64,000 bases of DNA from positions 128,533,741 through 128,597,740 of the forward strand of contig CM041465.1 of assembly GCA_023213395.1 (NCBI GenBank). The letters run 5' to 3'. Below, one piece after another: positions 1 through 11,611 of this stretch (position 1 is its first letter; the number at the start of each line of letters is the position of its first letter). Origin of the DNA: Cycas panzhihuaensis. Taxonomy: Eukaryota; Cycadophyta. The notes below the pieces were generated by a model, which was not told the origin of the DNA, ran no database searches, and was given only the letters and a program-made list of their open reading frames with translations. A program made the translations under genes and the position numbers.

Positions 1-1655
1 AGGGGCCTCAAACACGCTTCTGCCCAGATCTAGGCTGATTTATCAGTCCCTCTCTGCTGCCCTTTGGCTGAGGCAAATCCTTTGCCTCTTCTCTTCAGGT
101 ATTCCTTGTTTTTATGCTTGTTTTCTTGTGATATTCATGCTTCAGCTTGTTTGCTCTTACTTGTTGCTTGAGAGTTGGTTGTCCTCCCTTTTGGGGGCTG
201 TTATACCACTCTCCCTGTGCTTCTTGCCTGCGTTTTCTGTCCAAGGCAGCAGCGTTGAGGGGTTGCATAGGTTTTGGAGAGGAGCTGGGTGGATTCCGTA
301 TCACCTTCCACGCTCCCAGCGCCTAAGCCCCCTAAAACCTCCCTCTCACCCCGTGCTGCCCTTGGCTTGCAAGCAAGGGTTTGAAGGCTCCCTTTGGTTG
401 CCCAAACCAGCGCTGTCACAAGTTGCAGCGCTAATTTGGGGCCTTTTGCTCGAGTTTGGGCACCACTCATAAGTCCCAACCACTAGTTTCTTGCTCCATC
501 TTTCTTCCCCGGGTCACCCAGTTTGCTCCCCATAGCATCCCGGTTCGCTGTGGGTACCCTTGGGCCTCTCCTTGCCCCTTTTTGCTGCCATTTTCCAGCC
601 CTTGCTCTTGACTTTCTCCTCGCTGCCTCATGGCTCTTGGGGGGAGGTTTGGGCACCATTCGCGGGAGGTAGGCCACTCCGAGGCTTACCCAATCATTTA
701 CTTTCACTTTGGTCACTTTCTTTTGATACTTTCATTGTTGGATTAGCACTAACGCATGTATATTCAAATTCTCGTTTATGTTATTTAGGCATATATTGTT
801 AGAGTTTTTGTGTTGCATGTTAGTGCTCTTCCTTCGGGAAGAGAAAGAGACCGCTATTGCTTGCAGGTACTTAGGAAGCGTGGAGTGCGTCGCCCGTGGG
901 CCTAGCTACTGGTAAGCACCTTCGTATGCGTTATGTTTTCATGCTACTTCATTTCTTAGTTAGCGCTTCCTTTCTTTCTTGGCATCGCATTTGATTTTCC
1001 CGGAAAGTTAAGGAAGCCCCCTCTTCATCCGCCGCAATATCTCGCATCCAGTACGTCGCGTGGAGTGGTTGGGTGCTCCTCGAGAAGGTTACTTCGTCTC
1101 GCACGCCTTCGCTCCAGGTGCACGTTTCGTCCCCCTCTGCTACCCTTTCTTTTCCTTTTATTTCTTTTGTAGTAATTAGTACACTGAAGGATAAAAGGGG
1201 AAAATTGGTTTGGTACTTGTTTGCGATTCGTTTGTCTTGTTTCATGCATCTTTATCATTCGTAGGAAAGATTGTAGGAGTCCTCCTCTTCCCTACCTTTC
1301 CTCCTCCCTCCTTAACCACACGAGTGCCTTGCTTCCTGCATCACTCGTGTGCCGGTTAGGTTGTGTAGGATTGCTCTTGGCCCTGTCTCCATTAAGTCTT
1401 CTCTTCCCCTTCCGCCACCCAAGGGTGGAGGGTCCTATTCCTGTGTCAACCTGTGTTTGCCCCACGCACCTTCACCCCTTATTCAAGTGGTGAAGGGTCA
1501 CCCTAAGAGTAGCCATACTCCATTGCAGATCCCGAACTCGCTCGGCCTCCCAAGACGGGCGCCTGCGTGGTAGTTACCCACCTTTAGGTCCCACCTTCTA
1601 TCATTCCACCACTCACTCTCCCTTACACCTATCGGTTAGGTAGTTATCCGTAGCA
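1..1655 (+). repeat. 5' LTR of the Tat element (truncated)
   Basis: Direct repeat of 13871-15522. The window opens inside it, so its true 5' end is not seen. The two copies stop matching just after the shared CGTAGCAG, which places the LTR end at about 1655. An internal GGATAAAAGG near 1190 is TATA-like but unproven as the promoter. Confidence 0.88.
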
Positions 1656-1836
1656 GTGGCCCATCATGCGACCATCTGGGACCGCCAAGAAGGGAGCTAG
1701 TTTCGCTCTCTTTGGTTGGTTTCGCTACTCTTGTGTGATCCTCTTCATACTTATCTCGATCTCCACGTTGGGTAACCCCCCAACGCGTGTGTTTTACCGC
1801 TCTTTCTCCTTTCCTAACATTGTCGGTTGACCTTGC
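1656..1836 (+). other. Leader between 5' LTR and gag
   Basis: Begins GTGGCCCATCATGCGACC. The TGG fits the usual start of a primer binding site, but what follows does not match initiator tRNA-Met, the primer of the other elements here, and I cannot name the tRNA. No gene is visible. The first likely gag ATG follows at 1837. Confidence 0.5.
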
Positions 1837-4314
1837 ATGCGGCGTTTCTCTCGTCGTTTACGCGGTCTACCTCCTTTATTAGAGGACCCCGAGTATCGCC
1901 TTCTTGCCTCGTCGGATTCCGATCCGACTATGGAGGGATACTCTTCCGATTGGACCTACCATACTTCAGCCATGGAAACCCATGCCTTTCCTCCTGTTAT
2001 TCCCGGGTCCACCCAAGAGGGTGATGACCCCCTTTATTATCCAAATGACCAACACCTTTCTTTCGATGCTCATCCTTCTACCCACGCCGTAGAAGGACCC
2101 GTTCCTCTTGAGGGTTGCCACGTAGTTGGCAATTCTTATGAGGAACGCCCGAGATCCTACCTTGTTTGAGGTTCCGATCACCTCACGAGTGTGTTGGGAC
2201 TCCTCCGCCGACGTAGTTGAAGCTTTCAACGAGTGTTGCTGCCAAAGACGCTTGCAACCGCGTCCTAGGTGGTTTGAGGATGTTCTTCGTGGAGGGGCCT
2301 CTTCCTCTTCCGCTCCCCCACCTCATGCCTCATCCTCATCCACCCTTCCTATGACCACAAATCCCTTCGTGCCTACACGTGCATCCCACTCGTTCCCTGC
2401 AGTGGGGGCATGCGTGGCACCTTCCGTCCCTCATCAAGGTCCTAATGCCTTAGGATCTTCTCGTGGTGTGTCTTTCCCTCAATTGAGGGTTAGCATACCC
2501 GCTCCTAATCAAACCAATGTGCCATCCCCTAATGTGGCACATACTGTCCCTAGTAGGCCTATTGGCCCTACTAGCTTTCCAACCACTAGTCATGTGGGAT
2601 CCGCTCCCACGCATCTTCCAAACCAAAGACGTTGGTGCTTCCTTCTACGTTCCCCGTGATATACCTCTCAACCTTGGGGCGGGGTAGAGGAAGCTGTCTT
2701 CCCGTTTATGGGGTGGATCCGCTACACCCATATGGGGTTGCTCCACCTACAGGTGGCCCATATGGGCAAAACCCAGTTCCACATCCGTCTTGCCCTTCTT
2801 CCAATGCGATCCCATCCGTTGTGCCTTCGCAAGGGAACCCGACTCCCTTCCAAGGCACCTACCCCCATGCCTCTTTTCGTGAGGCGCTTCCTCAAGGAGG
2901 GATGGGTGTTACACCCCACCCGCCTCCTTGTGTGTTACCTACCGACATTTGTTGATCCTACGGTTCGTGCAAGGGCGCCCTTCATGGACTTTAGGTCAAC
3001 CTCTTTCGGTGAGGCGTTGCGAACCAACTTGCCGCCTCATCCCCAAGTTCCTAGATTCGATGGAACTTCGTCAAAGACCCAAAGCATGTCCATAGTTTTT
3101 CTATGGCATGCATCGACATCGGGCTTACGACCATATCTTGATGAAACTATTCCCGAGATCCTTGTAGGGTGACGCCCTCAAATGGTTCTACCGTCTCCCT
3201 GCCCATTCAATCCATTCATTCCAAAGAATTGGTGGATGAGTTCATCAACTATTTTGATGTAGCTCGTCCATTCGAGAGCGGAATGAAGTCTCTCCTTTCG
3301 CTCAAACAAGGTCACGATGAGATGAATCGTGACTTTGTGCGGCGATTCCACGACTTGCTCCACTCCACTAAGGCAACATTGCCCGAGGAGCTGAAGCGAG
3401 ACCTGTTCGTCATTGCGCTTCGTCCCGAAGTCCATGTGGAAGTCCTCAAGATGGGGGCGACCACATGTGATTCTGCGATCGCCAAGTGCTTGGCGTTGGA
3501 GGCTATTGAGATCCAAGCGGGTCTCAAGAAACCTCTTAAGCCCTCACAACATCGTGAGGCACCACCCCCTACCAAGGATACCAAACCTTCCCAGCCGACG
3601 CGGTCTTCCTCTCATCCTACCTAGAGGACTTTAGACCCTCTCACATCAGCTATACGCTCATTCGAGCGTACGATGAAGGAGCTCAAGCTTCAAGATCCTT
3701 TATCTCCTACATCAAACAAGCAAGTCCAACAAACTACCCAAGCTCCTCTTCCCAGGAATGGAAACGCCAGCCCCTCTCAAGCGAGGAGATCTGACCCCCC
3801 GCTTGAGAAGAAGTGGTGCTCTATTCATGGGGATTGCTTCCACGACGATTCGCGTTGTAGGGCCCAGCATCCAAAGGATGCCCCTCGACGCGATCCTTCT
3901 CCCAAACGGGCCTCAAGGCCTAATTTGGATCAACCAGTTCATAAGGATCTGTTCCCTAAGCACGGGGAACGTGGTCGCAATACCCAAACCAAGAACAACC
4001 GTAACCGAGGAAGATCGCCTGATCCCCGTCCTTCCCGCGATAAAGGGAAGGGCGCTAGGAATTCTTCTTCCTCTTCTCGTTCTCCTAGCCATCACACCCC
4101 GTCGCATTCACGACCCCGGAACAGGGGGAAGAAGGTGATCCAGTTACTTGAAGCAACTCCCACTTTTGCCCTTACGCGATCTCAAGCCACTAAGGAAGTA
4201 GCGGGAGCTTTTTGTCCTCCCGCTCCTTCCGACCCTCTTCCGGAGACCCTTCCTCCGGAAGTCCCTCTCTTTCCCAAGGCTATTCCTGTACGCCCGGGTC
4301 GTTACGATTTCTGA
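1837..4314 (+). pseudogene. gag: Gag of the Tat element, frameshifted
   Basis: Structural protein that would form the particle around element RNA. It is readable only by changing frame: 1837 to about 2130 (frame 1), to 2659 (frame 2), 2632-2955 (frame 1), to 3172 (frame 2), then 3169-3624 and 3673-4314. The 2250-2950 part is Ser/Pro-rich and low in complexity. The core is recognised from the PRFDG-type entry near 3050 and, at about 3225-3420, residues such as LVDEFINYF and DFVRRFHDLL, typical of retrotransposon gag. A WCSIHGDCFHDDSRC segment near 3810-3860 looks like the divergent zinc knuckle of Tat gag. A basic, Ser/Arg-rich tail follows (3960-4130). The ATG at 1837 is the first in the frame after the leader; true translation may differ. 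Confidence 0.75.
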
Positions 4315-4359
4315 AGGACACTTACCCAACCTACTGGGTAGGGTAAGCCTTTCTCTGTC

Positions 4360-4884
4360 GTGGACGAGCTCCATACGGTCCCTGCAGGAATGTCCTTGAT
4401 GGACGTTCTAAGGAGTTGTCCCGAGCAGCGGGCCCTCCTCCTGGAAGCTTTAGGATCGAGTGATATACCTGTCCACGCTTTGGGTGTCGCCCAAGGTTGT
4501 GGACCCGCTATTTCCTTTGATCCTAAGGATCTTCCCCATGCCGGTGAAAGGGAACGTCAGTGGAACTTCCCATTCACCATCACCATCGATACGCCTGATT
4601 GTACTCTTCGAAGAACTGTTTTCGACAACGGTTCTTCCGTCAATGCCATGCCCTTACGTGTCATGCAAGAGCTTGGTATTTCCGCCTTGGAACCCGTTCC
4701 CTGGCGATGCCAAGGGTATGACGGTAGCGAGAAGACCCCTTTGGGATCTGTCGCGATTCCGCTTACCCTTGAGGGTAAGACCATTCTTGCCGACATTGTA
4801 GTCCTTGACGTTGATGTGGATTACAACCTCCTTCTAGGTCGTCCATGGCTCGATCAAATGGGAGCCGTGTGCTCGACCCTTTAG
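4360..4884 (+). pseudogene. Retroviral-type aspartic protease domain of the Tat element
   Basis: Would cut the Gag-Pol polyprotein. The 174-codon open stretch contains FDNGSSVNAMPL, the D-x-G-S flap-type active site of Tat and Athila proteases, and later YNLLLGRPWL, the conserved C-terminal motif of the same group. The domain is open, but a TAG ends it right after GAVCSTL, where family members normally continue through a basic linker into RT. It is preceded by a short untranslated gap and a frame change from gag, so it is part of a broken polyprotein rather than a separate gene. Confidence 0.82.
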
Positions 4885-5469
4885 GGACAACTTAAATTGG
4901 CCCATGACGAATGAGAGTGATCCCCGCGAACGCCCCTTTTACTAAACAAACTTGCTCTACCGATTCAAGAAACCTGTGTTCATCCACTCATGCCTCGGCT
5001 TGCTTTATTGGGATACCTAATCCATCCAAAGAAGACCCCGCATCTTCTCCTCCTAGTCTCACGCGGTTCGCCCCTATTGGCATTGGGAGTTACAGGTACC
5101 TTGCTTCGTTCAGCGATGATGAGTCGCTCGACGAAGACGAGGATTGTCCCCACCCCGTTTCTTTCCTTCGCGCCAATAGGTCGCACCTGCCTTGTTCTAG
5201 ATCCCCGTCCAAAACCTCTCTCGTTGGTGAGGCTAGCCCCTTGTGCGTGTCACACGTCATCGCTCGTGTTGACCTGCCTGTCGCCAGTTCTCCTTTTTCA
5301 TTACCCCCCATAGGTAATGGTTTTGAGGAATTGCCTTTTGCTCCTTCCGAGGGGCACCTTCGCTTTTCCTTGATTTAGTGAGGAAGCTAAGCAACCCGAC
5401 GGTCATCATGGTCCCGTTGCTCTCACTCCCTCCGGTGCTTCTCCTACTCGAAGTAAGGTCATCCATGGG
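4885..5469 (+). pseudogene. Protease-RT linker of the Tat polyprotein
   Basis: An open stretch at 4911-5378 (155 codons) starts with RVIPANAPF, which fits the usual linker after the protease of Tat elements. It includes an acidic run (DDESLDEDED) but no domain I recognise. Stops around 4884-4920 and 5376-5470 separate it from its neighbours. Probably non-catalytic spacer in another frame of the original polyprotein. Confidence 0.5.
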
Positions 5470-6549
5470 ATGCATTATTTTGAGGACGATGAAGCCCTGC
5501 TCGAGCATCTAGTAGGCCTTGCGCCTAACCCCGCCTCCGGTCACCAGGCTTGGTCACGGAAGATCCTCGCGATTGGATCCACACTTGTTGATCCGATCCT
5601 GCCTCTTATTCCTCGCCTCCCGCTTGATCTTGCCCCTCTCCACTTTGAGGAGGGCAACGCCATGTGCATGGGGGCAACTCAAGACGTAGTCTTGGCCCCG
5701 GGCAAGGTCATTAAGGTTGGGTTGGAATGTTCTCCTGATGAGGTAAGGGAATACTCCCTTCTGTTCAAGGAGTTTCGAGACATTTTTGCGTGGGATTATG
5801 CTGACATGAAGGGAATCGACCCCTCGATTATCACTCATAATCTCACCACCCTTCCTAGCGCCCGCCATACAAGTAGGCCCCTTCACCCGAAGCTCTCTGC
5901 CGCCGTCAAGATGGAGGTAGAGAAGCTTCTAGACGCTGGGCTCATTACTTCTATTGACTACCCCAAGTGGGTCTCCAACATTGTTCCCGTTGCTAAAAAG
6001 AACGGGGCAATCCGTATATGTGTCGACTTTCACGACATCAACAACGCTTGTCCTAAGGACAATTTTCGGTTACCCTTCCTAGATCAGATCATTGACTGCA
6101 CCGCCAGATTCGAAGTGATGTCCCTAATGGACGGCTTCTCCGGTTACAACCAAATTCAGATTTCTCCCGAAGACCGCCATAAGACGGCCTTCACTACTCC
6201 TTGGGGTACCTTCGCCTACAAGGCGATGCCCTTTGGCCTTAAAAATGCAGGTGCTACTTACCAAAGAGCCATGCATTTCATCTTCCACGACCTCATCAAC
6301 GACACGTTGGAGGTCTTTATGGATGATATGATGGGTCTTTCCCGCGTGAGAGCCCATCACCCTTCACTTGGCGCCATCTTCTCACGATGCCGCGAGTATC
6401 ACGTCGACCTTAATCCACTTAAATGTGTGTTTGCGTTACCTCGGGCAAACTCCTTGAATTCCTCGTATCCAAGCGGAGAATCAGATCGACCACGACAAAG
6501 TCAGGCGATCCTCGACATGCCACCACCTAGAACTCAGCGGCGAGAATAA
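5470..6549 (+). pseudogene. Reverse transcriptase of the Tat element
   Basis: RNA-dependent DNA polymerase that copies the element RNA in the particle. Motifs appear in order: VAKKNGAIRICVDFHDINNA (fingers), LMDGFSGYNQI (catalytic Asp of motif A), AMPFGLKNAGATYQRAM (motif B) and VFMDDMM, the F-x-D-D form of the polymerase active site. The frame is lost after about 6460, in the connection to RNase H. Upstream, 5700-5900 holds the usual gypsy N-terminal extension. Motif wording (ACPKDNFRLP, SGYNQI) matches Tat rather than chromoviruses. Confidence 0.92.
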
Positions 6550-6626
6550 GTCGTTTCTAGCGGGGCCTCGGTTTCCTCAGCGCTTCTTAGCCGACTTATT
6601 TGTGAGCTAAACCCCTCATAAACCTG

Positions 6627-7010
6627 TTGAAGAAGGGAGCTCCTTTTGCCTGGTCCGACAAGACCCAAAAGGCCTTCGAAGGACTCAAGGAAGCCTTGGC
6701 TTCCGCTCCTACGTTGGCGCCTCCCCGGTTCGATAGGCCCTTCATCTTGTATACCTCAGCGACTGACGAGTCCTTGGGCGCTATGCTCGCTCAGGAGGAT
6801 GACTCAGGAACTGAGAGAGCTATATATTTCATCAGTCGCACTCTCGTGGCTGCTGAGCTTAACTATTCCCCTGCCGAGAAGGAATGCCTCTCCTTGGTCC
6901 ATGCCACCAAGAAGTTTAGGCACTACTTGCTCGGCAACACTACCAAGGTGATCGTTCAATCCGATCCCTTGAGATACTTACTTACCCATTCGGATTGTGG
7001 TAGGGGGTAG
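6627..7010 (+). pseudogene. First (gypsy) RNase H domain, catalytic site degenerate
   Basis: The domain normally removes RNA from the RNA-DNA hybrid. It is recognised from FAWSDKTQKAFEGLKEAL, the LYTSATDESLGAML block, NYSPAEKECL and VIVQSDPLRYLL. In active Ty3-type enzymes the second block reads T-D-A-S with a catalytic Asp; here that position is Ser (YTSATDES). The Glu in AEKE and the Asp in QSDPL remain. Loss of the first RNase H site is a known trend in Tat elements that carry a second RNase H, as this one does at 12130. It lies in a different frame from RT. Confidence 0.85.
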
Positions 7011-7081
7011 GTCGTTGGGCCGTCCTACTCCAAGAATTTGATCTCCTTATCGTTAACTGGAAATCAAAGAAGGGCATCATA

Positions 7082-8437
7082 GTGGCTGAGCAACTTGCGG
7101 ACGCCCCTATCCCTAACTCCTATGATACTCTCGTTGACGACTCTCTCCCCGATGAGTCTATCTTGACGATTCAGGGAGCTCCTCCCCATCCACTCATCGA
7201 CAATGAGTGGTACGGTGACATAGTGCGGTATCTCACGCAGCAATACCGCCCGATGCTAGTAACAAAGTTAAATCTGCACCGGACTTCATCGAGGCGGTAC
7301 CTCCTCGTGGGTGAGGTATGGTGTAAGAGGTCCTTCGATGGGAGCCCCCTCCGCTGCGTCACCGGCGGCCAGTGCTTCAGCGAATGCCACCATGGCATTT
7401 GTGGAGGTCACTTTGGGGGCCAGTCTATGGCTTAGAGGATCCTTCGCATGGGCTACTTTTGGCCGTCTCTTTTTAAAGACGCTCATGCCTTTGCTCGGAA
7501 ATGTCGGCGATGTCAAGAGCACGCCAACATTTCCCATGTGCCTTCCGAGGCCTTGCATCCTATTGTTTCGCCGTGGCCCTTCGCTTAGTGGGGACTACAC
7601 CTCATTGGAGCTATCTCCCCACCTTCGTCATCGCAGCACAAGTTCATCTTGACTGCCACGGAGTATTTCACCAAATGGGCGGAGGCCATCCCCTTGATCA
7701 CTACCCCCGACAAAATAATTGCCACGTTCATTTACCAGCACATCATTTGTCGTTTCAGAATTCCAGATGTCCTAATCACTGATAATGGAACTCCTTTCTG
7801 TAATAAGGAGGTGGATGAGCTTTGTGAGAAGTTTAAAATCTCTAATAAGACTTCTTCCCCTTATTACCCTCAGGCAAATGGCCAAGTGGAGTCTTTTAAT
7901 AAGACTCTTGTCAGCATCCTCAAGAAAACCGTTGCTCAATCCCAAAGGGATTGGCACCTTCAGTTGCCCTATGCCTTGTGGGCTTATCGTACCTCTATCC
8001 GTTCCGCCACGGGAATGACCCCGTTCTCCCTGGTCTACGGTACTGAGGCGGTGCTCCCATTGGAGGTGGAGATCCCTTCCTTGCGAGTCTCCCTTCGAGG
8101 TTTCATCGATGAAGAGTCGATCCGGCAGGCCCGCCTGCTCGACCTCGAAGCTTTGGATGAGAGACGCTTAGCCGCTTATCAGGCTAACCTAGCATCCAAA
8201 GCCCGCTCACAAAGGGCTCATGATAAACGCCTTCATTCCCGCCCTTTGTTTCCTGGGGACTACGTCCTCAAGCTCGAATATCTCCATGACCGTTTGACCA
8301 AATTCAAACCCCGATGGGTTGGTCCTTTTGTCATTATCGAATCCCTCGATAATGGTGCTTACAGGATAGCCACCCTCGAAGGGCTCGAATTTGAAAAAGC
8401 CGTTAATGGGATGTTCCTTAAGAAGTTTTACGCATGA
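7082..8437 (+). pseudogene. Integrase of the Tat element with two in-frame stops and a changed catalytic residue
   Basis: Would insert the cDNA into the genome. A single frame runs through the whole stretch, interrupted only by TAG codons at 7433-7435 and about 7588. The N-terminal zinc module is seen as CHHGICGGHFGG with RKCRRCQ after the first stop. The core has ILTATEYFTKW, where the usual first catalytic Asp is Glu, then LITDNGTPF (Asp kept) and NGQVESFNKTL (Glu kept). The C-terminus has PRWVGPFVI and NGAYRI, the GPY/F module, and ends KKFYA with no chromodomain, as expected for Tat. The stop at 7433 could derive from a Gln codon. Confidence 0.9.
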
Positions 8438-9078
8438 TCCCTCGGCGATCCCTTCGCCTTGCTCTGAAATGAGCCTAAACTACCATCTTAGGTTGTCCCC
8501 ATTCTTCCCAACCACGGGTAGAGTGGCAATTTAAGATGGACTCCTTCTTCTTCTTTTCGGTTCCTTCCGTGGAACCTGCGTTCCCATATTCTCTCGGGAA
8601 CCCTTGTGTCGTCTTGCTTGGGCATCCCCCAATCAGGAAGACACTTGGGGGCATCGTTGCCCCCCTTTCCTGCCCACCGTTTCCTTAGCATATCCCGCTA
8701 TGCTCTCCTGTAGACATGTACTCCGTCCTGCTCCCTAACCTCACACTTCTATGTCGTCCTACTCACGGCGTGTATGTGTGCCCCTGTTAGGCGTGTGGTC
8801 GTACATGGGAGGAAACGTGTACATCATATAACAAAATATCCACAACATAAAACATCTACAACATAACATTCACAATACACAAAAATAAATATACATATCA
8901 TCCACATACGATACATCATATACAACATCTCATATCCAAATGGGGTTCCAATCACCCCATCCATATATATATACATATCAAAAATCATGCCATCATACAT
9001 CCTGGGAAGCCGGCGTCCTTGCAGGGGGGGTACAATCATATGGTCCTATATATGACCCCCTGGAGGCTCGTGCTTTCC
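8438..9078. other. Spacer after integrase, with an AT-rich block
   Basis: No sense gene. From 8820 to about 8990 the base composition drops to AT-rich with many ACATA/CATAT words, unlike the GC-rich element around it. This lies beyond the 3' end of the antisense gene and could be its 3' untranslated region, but no clear polyadenylation signal is visible on that strand. Confidence 0.5.
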
Positions 9079-10922
9079 TCACAACTCTGCATATACATGT
9101 CCCTCACTGTGGCCCCGCCTCTGGGTGCCATCTCCCGGTCTCTGTGATCCCTCTCCTGGGGACCACATGCCTCCGAGGCTCCTCCTGGGCCTCCGCGAGA
9201 TGCCTGCCTCGCTCTCCTCATCCTTGGGTCGTCTCGGGGTCGTCGCCGCTGTGTGGGTCCGTGTCCTGCTCTGACTCGACCTCGAGACCATCTGTGCCAC
9301 TAGTTGATCGTATCTGGCCTGGATACGATCCCGCTCTCCCCGGAGTACCTCCTCTGTCATCCTGAGACGCTCTGTGACGATTATCAGCTGGGTCCTGCTC
9401 TCGCTATCTCCGCCTGCACCACCCTGTGCCTCTAGGGTCTGGACCCGTCCTCGCAGCTCGTCTCTCTCGCGCCGCGCATCATCCCTCTCGCGCCTCGCGT
9501 CGTCTCTCTCCTGCTGCAATCATCCCTGGGATGTGGCATACTCTTAGGACTCTGCAGCCCATATGTCCCTCGCCCTCACCAATGGGACGAACGCCTCTCT
9601 GTGGGCTCCTGCCGCTCTAGGCTCATCGCCTGCCTGGATGGGCGGTTGCCCCTCTGCATACACCTGAGGGAATATCTCCCTCGCCACAGCCTCTATCAGT
9701 CTCCTGATCTCTGCTGTACCTGCCAATGCAACACGCCATGTGTCAGTCTATATACCATGATCAAACCAAACCAAACATCTATCTGGATGCTAAATGACTT
9801 TGGAAAAGGTTAGCTCTCACCTGATGTGGCCTTTGATCCTCAGTCGCGCGGCATCCTCTCTCCTCGGCTCTCACTTGTTGTAGGTGCCTCGTCTTCGGGC
9901 ACCTCCTCTGCCTGGGTCCCTCTCCTCGTGGGGGCAGCCCCAGCTCTCGTCCTTGCGGATCCCATCGCGATCCGTAGCCTGCGGGCCCTAGTCACGGGTC
10001 CTCTGACCTCGCCCTGCGCTCCTGATGGGCTGCCTCTCCTCCGGCGGCCGGATGGACCCTCTGCCTGTCCTGCTGTCCCTGAAGGACCTGCCTCCCCTGC
10101 AGGTCGTGACGGGCCGGCCCCGCTGTCTCCATTATCTTCATCATCCCCGTCATCACTGCTGTCATCTCCCACGGGCACTCATGCTCCAACCGCCTCATCG
10201 TCACTATCCCACCTCACCGTCCTATATGGCTCAGCTATGTAGTCTGGGAGGGTGGGCTCATCTCTGTCCCCTCGGTCAGTCGCGCCATGTGGACCATCTG
10301 GCGGGATCGTGATAGGGTGAGGTCCCGTGGTGCCACCGCTGCAAGTGATCAAAATACCAACACCGTAACGATTGTCTTTGTATGATAGTCCTCCTCTCAC
10401 GGACGTCACGATAGTGTCGGTATGCGACTAGGTTCGCCGCTATCAGGGCTGCCCAGTCCATCCTCTCGCTAGCTTCGCAGTGGCGAACTGCATCCATCCA
10501 TCCTCATGGAACCTCTCGATAGTTCTGCTTCCGGGAAATCTGGAATAGAATGCACAGTATGATCATCTTCCTCACTCGAGGAATCCCGGATAATAGAACT
10601 GTCTGGAGGGGTGCTCCCCTCCGATCCCACCTGCCAGCTCCTGTGAAGAACAGAGCTGCCTCCCTGTGTGCTGCCTCAGTGCTGGGCAGCGTCCCGAGTC
10701 TCACCGGCCTCCCTATCGCCGGAACTCCCAGTATCCGCTGGATATCCCTCGGCGTGACCATCACATCCCCCACCTGTGGTAGGTGGAACACATGCCTCCT
10801 CCGGTCCCAATGGGACACTATATCCACCTGACCTCCGGGTCCAACGTGTCTTGAGGTGTCTTGAGGGCCTTATACAGGCCACTCTCCGGCATGTCCCTAT
10901 CCTCCCGAGTCATCATCTCCAT
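9079..10922 (-). pseudogene. Antisense plant mobile domain (PMD) gene with coiled-coil C-terminus, decayed
   Basis: Runs opposite to the element. The N-terminal part begins with clustered ATGs from 10922 (MEMMTRED, MPESGLYKALKTPQ), shifts frame near 10827, and continues with DRRRHVFHLPQVGDVMVTP and IQRILGVPAIGRPV, which match the conserved FHLP...ITLEDV...LGLPVDGRPV block of PMD proteins. After a stop at 10504 the same frame continues to about 10401. A second frame then runs from 10409 through an acidic, Gly/Ser/Pro-rich segment, across an intron at 9720-9820, into an alpha-helical tail with heptad-like RRERDDARRERDEL repeats ending near 9079. Nonsense codons lie at 10179, 9840, 9544 and 9520 without frame loss. 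PMD proteins occur in host MAIN-like genes and in several plant transposons; here it is carried antisense between integrase and the second RNase H. The function in the element is unknown. Confidence 0.78.
9720..9820 (-). other. Intron in the antisense PMD gene
   Basis: On the minus strand the exon ends ACATCAG, followed by GTGAGAGC, and the intron closes with TTGGCAG before GTACAGCAG. Length is 101 bases. The upstream exon ends one base into a codon and the downstream exon supplies the other two (GGT), restoring the frame of the coiled-coil exon. This frame agreement across canonical GT-AG borders is the best evidence that the antisense ORF was a real spliced gene. A second candidate, 10339-10400 (GTGAGAGG to TTGCAG, 62 bases), leaves the frame off by one. 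Confidence 0.72.
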
Positions 10923-11108
10923 GTAACTCAAAGATAGCCATACCAACGTTCTCGCTATCTCTGGCGAGGGCGACTATTCACACCAAAAACACCTCAAGTC
11001 AGTCTCATGTCAGCTATTATTACTTCTCTCTCTCTCAAATCTCTCTACTAAGATTTGGGGCTCTTTTGGCCCTCATGTCTATTTTACGCCTTTTGCTTCG
11101 CCAGTCGC

Positions 11109-11137
11109 GCCAAACTTAGCAGACTGCTAAGTTTGGC
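11109..11137. repeat. Perfect 14-bp inverted repeat
   Basis: Arms GCCAAACTTAGCAG and CTGCTAAGTTTGGC are perfect complements separated by one base. It lies between the start of the antisense gene and the second RNase H ORF. The one-base spacer is too tight for an ordinary RNA loop, so a dyad binding site is as likely as a hairpin. Confidence 0.85.
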
Positions 11138-11164
11138 ATGGGTCCGTGGCGATGTGGGGCCGCG

Positions 11165-11190
11165 GAATGATCGCGGCACCACGATCATTC
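11165..11190. repeat. 9-bp inverted repeat with 8-base loop
   Basis: Arms GAATGATCG and CGATCATTC flank CGGCACCA. It starts 27 bases after the preceding inverted repeat, in the same spacer between divergent genes. Confidence 0.75.
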
Positions 11191-11611
11191 ATTGTACGAC
11201 GGAGACCCCTAAAGAGGGGTTTTACGCCCAAAAACCAAAAATTTCTTACGGTGGACCGGTGGGGCCCAGGACCGAGCTCCCTAATGCCTGTGTCCCCGCC
11301 TCTTCTGGGTCCGATTCGGATCCGGGAAGCCTCTTGCCCATAAGGGCACTAAGACTATGCAAAAATTACTACAAAACTACAAAACCATGAACTTTGAACT
11401 TGATTTGGGTCGGGTTTAGTGATTTCCACTCCTTTGGATCCGGTCTCGCTTATCGCCATGTCGGTCGTGCTGGCTGTCCCCACTCTCCGATCCGACGGTC
11501 CGATCTCTCTCTGTGTGCCTCCAAAGTTGGCGGCGCTCCGCTGCGCAAGGAAATGGCTCTGGTTTCGTACGAGAGCCGGTGAAAATGAATCCATTTTCCC
11601 ATCGATTTCCT

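Noticed and set aside
1656-1680. tRNA-Met primer site for the Tat element
   Set aside because: The sequence after TGG is CCCATCATGCG, unlike TGGTATCAGAGC; the primer tRNA remains unnamed.
8940-10312. Plus-strand ORFs across 8940-10312 (Pro/Ser/Leu-rich)
   Set aside because: They are shadows of the antisense PMD gene: no domain is readable on the plus strand, whereas the minus strand has PMD motifs, an intron and a heptad-repeat tail.
10540-10575. Second candidate intron in the antisense gene (GTGAGG to TTCCAG)
   Set aside because: At 36 bases it is too short for plant splicing; the frame is the same with or without it.
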